64,000 nucleotides of DNA from Beverwykella pulmonaria. Lineage: Eukaryota > Ascomycota > Dothideomycetes > Pleosporales > Melanommataceae. Below are positions 57,815 to 64,000 of this stretch, one piece after another; the stretch's first letter is position 1, and the number at the start of each line of letters is the position of its first letter. The translations under genes and the position numbers were made by a program. The DNA lies in assembly GCA_001599595.1 (NCBI GenBank), contig BCHH01000001.1, positions 850,305-914,304 of the forward strand, read 5' to 3'. The notes beneath the pieces were generated by a model. That model saw nothing but the letters and a program-made list of their open reading frames with translations. It made no database searches and was not told the origin of the DNA.

Positions 57815-58526
57815 TTACTGCCCTTTCACCCGAAACACCAGATTCCCACCCCACGTCTTTGCACCACCTTCGTTCCCATCTTGCGTCTTCTGTGCTGAAG
57901 CTTTCTCTGCGGTTTTAGCAAGATGTTCGGAGATTATTTGTGTAATGGTGGCGTATTGTACGCTTGAGGAGCCGAAGGTGTAAAGGGCATTGCGGAGGGA
58001 GGATTGTAGCTGTGAGGGTTAATGGGTACATGAGAGAGGGTGAGTGGGGGGAGTGAGTGGGGGAAATCGATTTGAAAGGAGTGTCGGGATTCGGGTTGGA
58101 ATTGGGAAAAGATGACCTTTGGGATGGGGATCATAGAAGCAGGTGTATTGTGTACATGTGAGAGGACGTGTTGAGGATTCATGGGGAGGTTGTTTGTAAT
58201 GTGCAAACAACTGCACATCCCCACCTCTAAGAAGAGTTACAGAGGTAATAAGTATATGCTGGCAGAAGGCAAGGTTAAGGTTCTTTGCCCTGCTAAGCTT
58301 TACAATGTCTCCCAACATCCCTTTTGTACCCTCCTGCGATGCTCTTCTATCATTCTTCTTAAAGGGTGGGGATATACAGTAACAGAGAATGAACGAACGA
58401 ACGTGCGTGAAAACTAGTCACGACTTGGGGGAGGGACAGGTGCCGTTGAATACGGCATGAGAGAGGGAATAGCAGCGCAAGAGAAAAACTTACTGAAAGC
58501 AGAAGGTCGTCTTGTTGATCCGACAT
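57815..58526 (-). CDS. Small hypothetical protein with a long intron
   Basis: Two exons (58526-58494, 58009-57815) join in phase to 75 residues: MSDQQDDLLLS, then LQSSLRNALYTFGSSSVQYA, ISEHLAKTAEKASAQKTQDG and an ending GGNLVFRVKGQ. The donor is GTAAGT and the acceptor is preceded by TTAAC...CAG. The intron is 484 nt, far longer than the usual 45-60 nt here, so an internal exon may be missed. The exon 2 frame is clean and codon use looks coding. I recognise no domain. The helical, charged sequence could be a subunit of a complex. Confidence is limited by the intron length. Confidence 0.45.
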
Positions 58527-58942
58527 CTTGACGCGCGCGGAGACAGTAATTTGATAACGTGGAGGTTGACGGTCGGCGTGCTTCTGTGTTTGACAAATGT
58601 AGTAGTTGAGTAGTGCAATTTTATGAGAGCCGTTTTCCGTAGCTTCAAAGTTTATATTTAGTACCAGTAATATTAGCCTTGCGCTTTGGCATAAGTAGAA
58701 AGAGACCAATAAAAATTGCGGCAAAGCTCGCCAAAGTAACCAATTCACTGCTACACAATTTTCCCTACTTCACATTCGAACTCCGAGTGAACCAAAAGAC
58801 ATTATGGCACGTCTTTGCACCTTCAATTCCTTTCTACTGCACTAATTCTATTTTGGTTAGTCGAGAATAACGTGTGCCTCTGGCTCAGCTGTTACTTACA
58901 CCTGACCTACCCCTCTTCTAACATGTTCCCACAACTCTAGCC
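58527..58942. other. Intergenic: small gene promoter / tRNA 3' flank
   Basis: 416 bp without a supported gene. The left part must contain the promoter of the small minus-strand gene. Confidence 0.35.
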
Positions 58943-58951
58943 AAAAAAAAA
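58943..58951 (-). terminator. RNA polymerase III terminator of the tRNA-Leu gene
   Basis: Nine consecutive T on the minus strand, beginning 7 nt after the discriminator base of the tRNA. Confidence 0.8.
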
Positions 58952-58957
58952 TAATGC

Positions 58958-59104
58958 TGATGAGGGTGGGATTCGAACTTCATGGGTGTTAGTAAGGTTC
59001 AGTGACATAGAAACGGTGTACTTGCCCCACGCGGTTTCCCACTGCGGGGATTCAAGCTATAGAGCAGCCTAAACACAGCGCCTTAACCACTCGGCCACCT
59101 CACC
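58958..59104 (-). tRNA. tRNA-Leu(UAG) with an anticodon intron and a second insertion in the T-arm
   Basis: Read on the minus strand from 59104: acceptor GGTGAGG (pairs with CCTCATC at the 3' end, one G-U), A-box/D-arm TGGCCGAGTGGTTAAGGC, anticodon stem CTGTG with loop TTTAGG (anticodon TAG). A 20-nt intron (59067-59048) sits after position 37 and contains CTA able to pair with the anticodon. The 3' stem CGCAG, a long variable arm TGGGAAACCGC (type II, as for Leu) and T-stem GTGGG follow. Then 48 nt (59025-58978) interrupt the gene between T-stem and T-loop, followed by TTCGAAT, CCCAC, CCTCATC and discriminator A. Without both insertions the cloverleaf is complete (79 nt, T-stem perfect). B-box sequence AGTTCGAATCC is retained, and a T9 terminator follows. 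This supports an expressed gene, but maturation is unproven. Confidence 0.8.
58978..59025 (-). other. 48-nt intron-like insertion in the tRNA T-arm
   Basis: On the minus strand it starts GCAAGT, contains TACTAAC 13 nt before its end, and finishes with AAG. This is the anatomy and length of a GC-AG spliceosomal intron of this genome. Its removal restores a perfect five-pair T-stem and a seven-base T-loop. Confidence 0.7.
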
Positions 59105-59774
59105 GATATGTTTTTTGGACAATTTGGACGATGTTTCGGTTTAATTTATATATATTGTATTCATTAATCACTACAGCGAAGTAATGGATGATGATGGGGG
59201 ATTTCTGGCAGTTAGCAGGTCACACAACCATGGGATGGGCCTTGGCATACTATGGGGACTTTCCCAAAATGGTAAGGCATCGGCCAAACTTCATTCCGAT
59301 GGTCAGACTTCCGCTCCCATGAGCTTACAGAAAGAGGGCGTAAGGCAGTAAGGCCCCGGAAACAGGCTTAGAGTATATCTAGGTCCTTATTTTCAAGATC
59401 TTCACCTACAAAGTCATAACCCATTCCCTCTGAGTAAGTCAGTGTACTGCGTTTTCAACATGATCTTAACATGTTTCTAGGCCATCGAGCTCTTAAAGTC
59501 TTCAAAGACAAGCACTGTTTTCTAGCCAGGCTCTCCAATTTGAACGTGAGCAGCTGGAACTACAAAAGGAGAGATTCCAATTTGAAAAAAGAAAAATACG
59601 CATTTGAGAAAGAGAAGAGAAGGCAAATATAGAACATGTTTTAGATTAGCTTGCTAAGAATATAGCTACGATCCTGATTAGTGCGTCAAGAATTTCCCCC
59701 GCGTATATAAGCTAGGCTGCCCGTATCTCGTTCTAAACACGTTTCTTCCGCAATCTTGTCACAACTTATTTGCC
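59105..59774. other. Relic coding fragments upstream of orphan gene
   Basis: 670 bp. 59480-59640 encodes, in frame with one interruption, a coiled-coil of the type QALQFEREQLELQKERFQFEK, resembling the C-terminal tails of fungal transposon-associated or Myb-like proteins. It is preceded by an intron-like GTAAGT...TCTAG (59433-59481). Stops and frame changes show that it is a remnant. 59700-59774 is AT-rich and may be the promoter of the next gene. Confidence 0.4.
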
Positions 59775-60446
59775 ATGGGTAACAAGACTATGCTGACGAA
59801 GGTTTGTATTCTTTTTTGTGTTTTAAACGTGTTTTAATTGCGTTCTAGCCTATCTACAAGCAGTATGTTGCCCTCGAAAATCTCCCTGCCATAACTCCAG
59901 AGTTTCAACCTGAAATGGCCAATCCTGGCTACTGTATTATCTACCAAGGTGAACTCTTTTGCCGGGCACTTTGGGAGAAGGGGGATATATTGTCTATGTG
60001 TGGGGTTAGTTGTTTCTAAAACGCGTTAGAAATGGGTTCCTAATCTCTGTTAGAAAAAATTTAGTGACAGAGGTGCCCTTGTTCACCACGTCAAGACCTT
60101 TCAAAAAGATTATGCTATATCCTCTACCCAGACCGGTCGCTCTACCCACGTTTCTGAACAAGCCGCCCTACGGTTCTATAGATCTATATTGTTTCCTGCA
60201 GATGCTGTTCCAAACGCATTGCCAACATGTTTAGCTGAACATACCCAACCTGAGGTTAAAGAACAGCTTGAGGTCCAGCAGGTGGAGGCAGAAGATGAGA
60301 CAGTGAGCAGAGCAGCTGAGGAAGAACGTGTTACAAACCCGTTAGCAACAGGTTCTACTCCGCCTGTCACACAGACCAAGAAGCGCAAGAGGGGACCCTC
60401 AACAAATGCAAAGGCAGCAAAAGTGGCCAAGGAAAAGCCCTTCTGA
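59775..60446 (+). CDS. Orphan protein with basic nuclear-localisation-like tail
   Basis: Three exons (59775-59801, 59849-60004, 60054-60446), all splices phase 0, give 191 residues. The start is MGNKTMLTKPIYKQYVALEN. The middle contains CGKKFSDRGALVHHVKTFQ, which resembles the second half of a C2H2 finger but lacks the first Cys pair. The C-terminal third is Glu-rich, then basic: TKKRKRGPSTNAKAAKVAKE, a probable nuclear localisation signal. Beyond the stop (TGA at 60444) the frame stays open for about 20 residues up to another intron-like stretch, so the stop may be a recent mutation of TGG and the protein once longer. No family recognised. It lies in a relic-rich area and may derive from a mobile element. 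Confidence 0.5.
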
Positions 60447-61504
60447 TTCCCATTGTACCAATCTAACAACCCTAAGAGGGGCCAATTCAAAAATCAAGCA
60501 AGTAACCTTCCTAAGGACATGTTCTAAACGCGTTCAAATCAACTCTTAGGTTGATTATAATGAGGGTCGTCGGATTTGGAAGGCAAGGGGACTTCCTGCG
60601 ACGCGTCGTAATTGCGCAAAGGGTGGATTTAGCTTTTTTCAGTTTATTGCCGCCGTGATCTCGACTGCAAACCATACAAGGAACAGTCTTGCCCTACAGC
60701 CTCAATAGCCGGCTCATGTTGGTGAGGAGAAGCTGGAAAACGTTCAGATCATTTTTTAAGGGTTTTACTTACGCTGCCAGTGTGAACACCACCCTGGTGG
60801 CGGACGGGATCCAGAAGTTTTCACTACCGCCATGTTAATGAATTTGGAGTGCAGTAACACCGGCATGATTTATGAATACAAGACATGTATCTCTGGATTT
60901 CTTGGGCATCATCTTTGTCACTGTTCTACGTTGGAAGATTTATGAGCACGATGTTTGATACGATGTACGACTCAAATTTACTAAGATACAGAGTTAACTG
61001 AGCAACTATTATCTACATCAACATTCACCAGAATTGGGACGTCACATTCGGTGTTTGTGGAACAACAAACTTTTAACTGAACCATGTCATCCTCGCATGA
61101 ATTTCTGCCCACTTTCGAGGGCCTCCCTATTGAAATCGTTGTACAGAGACTAAACGGGCAGAACCGATCGACATCTTTGTGTCGAATCTACTAAAATAAT
61201 GATACAATTGATTTCACTATGCCTGACCCTCTAACATTCTCTAAGTTGGAAATAGCACTTCAACTCGTTTCTAGCAATTTAGATCTTCAAATGCTGCCTG
61301 GGTATGCGATTTGTGCGGTGAATCACTGGGGTCCTCGCAGCCATCTTTTATCAAATACCGTAAGGAAGCCTTACAGCAAACGGCTGACAAACCGTGATAC
61401 ACTCTCTTTGACACTACCAGCTCTATACTCACTAGTGGCTCACTCCATGTCATATTAAACAATCACCTAATACACTTAGTCCTAGTGACACTTGGGAGAG
61501 CGCG
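60447..61504. other. Intergenic with possible former coding sequence
   Basis: 1.06 kb. 60447-60501 and 60550-60700 read like continued coding sequence of the preceding gene (VDYNEGRRIWKARGLPATRR in one frame) separated by an intron-like 48 nt (60502-60549), but the phases do not match, so it is probably decayed. A further frame from ATG 61084 (FEGLPIEIVVQRL) ends quickly at a stop. Confidence 0.35.
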
Positions 61505-62132
61505 ATGCTGCTATACAATTATCTGCATTTACCAGATATCCTCCAAACTTCACTTCGTAGGTCTACTTATCCCTGATTGAGCACCTAAACTTCATATCTA
61601 CTAAATCCACCACATCTATGTAGGAATTGCTAACATATATTTAGCAACGGCCTCGTCAACACCGATGATACTGCAGTTGCACGTGTAAAGCGCCCTTTCT
61701 CTGTCTTTGAAGATACAGAAGCCATATATGAGGTTCCTCATGCGAGAAACCTCAAGAGAGCACCATTCACCCATGGAGTGAGTCCACCAGTAAATCCTGT
61801 GCGAGACCAAAATCTTACCGAGTGACCAATTAATTAATACGAGCTCTGCATAGGGCCCTGAACTGGTCGTGAGGCCCACAGAGCAACGACTAAGCCCCGA
61901 TTCTTCCTCATTCATGAATGTTGTCCGGGAATTCGCCTGCGGGCACGCAAGCTACGTGAAAGTTCAACACGGCAAGGACTCAATAATGGAGATATTTCGC
62001 CTGGTGCTGAAGACCCGCAAGCAATCAGGGCTCGGGTTCATTGAGAATCATTCCTGTTCACCTTTGGACGAAAACCAAATAAGTCACATCAATGCAAAAT
62101 TATTCAGGCTCTATGTTCCGGCCAAAAGCTGA
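61505..62132 (+). CDS. Hypothetical protein, three exons
   Basis: Exons 61505-61560, 61645-61777 and 61854-62132 join in phase to 155 residues. The second intron boundary pair (GTGAGT...ATAG) is canonical. The first has donor GTCTAC and a GCTAAC branch before TTTAG. The protein begins MLLYNYLHLPDILQTSLRSN, has KRPFSVFEDTEAIYEVPHAR in the middle and FACGHASYVKVQHG, ENHSCSPLDENQISHINAK near the end. Cys and His in CGH and NHSC could bind metal, but no domain is recognised. An upstream start exon is possible. The phase agreement across three exons supports a real or recently functional gene. Confidence 0.45.
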
Positions 62133-63320
62133 GTGCCCATTTGCCTCTAGCATAATTGTGTTAGAGGCAATTCACGTTAAAAAGCCAACCGAAATTATAG
62201 ATTAATTCCACTGTGAACCGGAGCAGCGGCGCTTTGTTAGCACGGATGTGACTCCTAAATGTACTTGCATAGACATTCAACTGGGTAAGTGTGTCATCGA
62301 AAGCCACCTTCTCATCTTTGCTGCTTTAGGCTGACTCCGTATGAGGTATTCTCTGAGTGTTCACTATCTCAAAGACCTTAGTTATGGTTGTTTATGCTCA
62401 GGAGTTGAGGGTGGCTTCCATTTTCGATCTCTTCAACTTCCATGCGTTTCTAATTGGACAGACGTACATGGACATGGCGTAACGTAGCTAGGCAGACGCC
62501 CAAAGTTCCTAGCATAAGCTTTTTTATCACAAAAAAGTATTGGTTCTACAAAAGAAATGGTAGCTGCATCACAAGTTTCTTGTGTGCTGATGAAGGCATT
62601 CTCTAGCTTCGGCGTCGGGTCCTTTCTTCTCGTGTCAATCCCAATTCCACAAAATAACTTATCCTCCTACACGTCACGTTTCGAAGTCTTCCCGCTTGTT
62701 CCCTTCCAGTATCTGTCTTCGGACGGTCGGTTCCTGATATTGGATCAGCGTCGAGCCCCTAAGTCTCCGACTCAGTACTCCTGATTGAACACCCGACAGC
62801 TGGCCCCTCTCTCTCTCGCAAAGCCCCTACTGACATATACGACGGGGCATCGTGTAGGTCAATTGATCCATTTGGTCCTCTGCCAGAATAGGATTAATAG
62901 TCAAGGTAAGGAGAGTGGCAATTAGGTCTATCGAGAGAGAAGTATGCCTAGGGATGGATTCTGTTGTGGGCTTCTACTCTACCCCATTGGGTCTGCATAG
63001 GATACTAGGATCCTATTGCACTAGAACGAGGTAGAGAGTCACTAATTTCGAAGTGTCATCGAATTATTGCTTCGCCGTGGAGGCATCGCGCCATCCGAAG
63101 ACCTGAACGCCAAGCGAAATGCCCCTATGAACAATATGATGCATACGACTCAAGTGTCTGGAGCAGCTTCAACCTACCTCGATCGCGCTATCCGAAGAAT
63201 ACAGTAACTGGTCAAAAGTTTTAAACCATACCCTGCAGACTAGGCGCTTGCAGAGAGGCGAGAGGCTGGCATACGAAATATTAGCACCTGATCTTCAATA
63301 TTCACACATTTTATTGCTCT
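62133..63320. other. Intergenic, 1.2 kb
   Basis: No supported gene. Only short frames (75 codons at most). No clear repeat seen. Confidence 0.35.
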
Positions 63321-64000
63321 CTATTTGATACTACGGTGCGGTTTGGTGGGTGGTTGCAATATAGGTTTTGTATGTTGACGTTTGGAAATGGGGGCACGGG
63401 TTAACACTTTTGGCGAGTTACTGGACCCACTCATTCCCATAGTCGCCCACTCCTTCTTTAGCGTCTCCCTCACATACTCGTCCCTGCTCTCGGGTGTCCG
63501 CAGCGATTCCCACGCGCAATCTTCTCTTATCTTATCACGCCTCATCCTGACCCATTTACCAGAGCCCGCAGGGATTGTAGGATTCATGTGCATGAGCAGG
63601 AGCGTGTGCGCCGGGATCCGACGTTTTAGCGCTTTGGGCGTACTGTCGACTAACATGGCGTGGACGAGCTCCTTGCGCGCTAAAACGTCGGGCTCGGATA
63701 TCATAGTCGTGTTCGTGCCATGACAGAAGTACGTGCCGACGGTGAGCGGGGGGAGGTTCGGATGCAGCGCGTTCGGCGTGAAGAGGTCGAGTTTCGTGAG
63801 CTGGTGCTGCGTAACGGCCGTGTGCATGGACTGCGGGGAAAACAAGTCAGGACAACCGATGCGGGCGAGCTGATTGAAACCTACCATTTTAGGAAATGCG
63901 TGCCTATCGCAAGCTGGGCAGCATGTCAGGGTTGGGTCTAGGATCGCCTTGCGGACGCTCTTTTTTTTGCAGAGTTGACACGTGCTGTCGAGCCACTTGA
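63321..64000 (-). CDS. Partial protein with C-x2-C zinc motif, 5' end outside the window
   Basis: An open minus-strand frame runs from the window edge to the stop at 63321 (about 226 residues). Near the edge it reads STCQLCKKKSVRKAILDPTL then CCPACDRHAFPKM, a C-x2-C-x17-C-x2-C-like arrangement that occurs in many fungal F-box proteins after the F-box. FNQLARIGCPDLFSPQ and a Ser/Pro-rich, basic C-terminus follow (KPILQPPTKPHRSIK). No F-box is visible because the upstream part is missing. The ATG at 63887 is internal to the open frame and preceded by coding-like sequence, so it is probably not the start. Confidence 0.6.
   Translation of the reverse strand, partial: KWLDSTCQLCKKKSVRKAILDPTLTCCPACDRHAFPKMVGFNQLARIGCPDLFSPQSMHTAVTQHQLTKLDLFTPNALHPNLPPLTVGTYFCHGTNTTMISEPDVLARKELVHAMLVDSTPKALKRRIPAHTLLLMHMNPTIPAGSGKWVRMRRDKIREDCAWESLRTPESRDEYVRETLKKEWATMGMSGSSNSPKVLTRAPISKRQHTKPILQPPTKPHRSIK

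Noticed and set aside
1..64000. Secondary-metabolite cluster or CRISPR array
   Set aside because: No PKS, NRPS, terpene synthase or prenyltransferase core enzyme is visible, and the two transporters lack pathway partners; no spaced direct repeats were seen.

Overview
This window is nuclear DNA from a filamentous ascomycete (Pezizomycotina). Protein-coding genes are cut by 43-63 nt GT-AG introns with CTAAC-type branch points. The gene content (cutinase, fungal NLR-like protein, GH17 and GH47 enzymes, DUF4419) and a mutated Tc1/mariner copy fit a Dothideomycete, although the class is inferred from family content and was not tested by any search. In most genes that I spliced by hand the reading frame closes exactly, so the exon coordinates are mainly phase-checked. 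No CRISPR array, rRNA or biosynthetic cluster is visible.

Layout: 0-5 kb holds a multi-pass membrane protein and a divergent NLR-like gene with a zinc finger and an NB-ARC ATPase. 5.8-12.2 kb has a RidA-like protein, a cutinase, a decayed TcuA-like flavoprotein and a Bgl2-type GH17 enzyme. 12.5-14.2 kb is a complete but dead Tc1/mariner element with terminal inverted repeats and TA flanks. 14.5-28.6 kb is ordinary gene-dense sequence: GH47 mannosidase, DHA1 transporter, P5C dehydrogenase, NUG1 GTPase, secreted esterase and a HAD phosphatase. 28.6-38.4 kb is dominated by a homeobox regulator with a long GC-rich upstream region and a 5 kb gene desert downstream. 38.5-45.9 kb carries APS kinase, a DUF4419 protein, a sugar transporter and TMA7. 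46.3-47.1 kb is a frame-broken amidohydrolase. 47.9-58.5 kb is a dense RNA-processing and housekeeping block (DBR1, an RNase P/MRP subunit, ZPR1, a PPIL3-type cyclophilin, an arrestin-like protein). 58.5-64 kb is gene-poor, with an unusual tRNA-Leu gene, relic fragments, two orphan multi-exon genes and the edge of a zinc-motif protein.

The genes do not form one pathway. The functional neighbours that stand out are the divergent DBR1 / Rpr2-family pair, which share a promoter of under 300 bp and both act on RNA, and the membrane protein / NLR-like pair. The most unusual object is the tRNA-Leu(UAG) gene at 58958-59104. It carries a normal anticodon-loop intron plus a second 48-bp insertion between T-stem and T-loop that looks like a GC-AG spliceosomal intron with a TACTAAC branch site.
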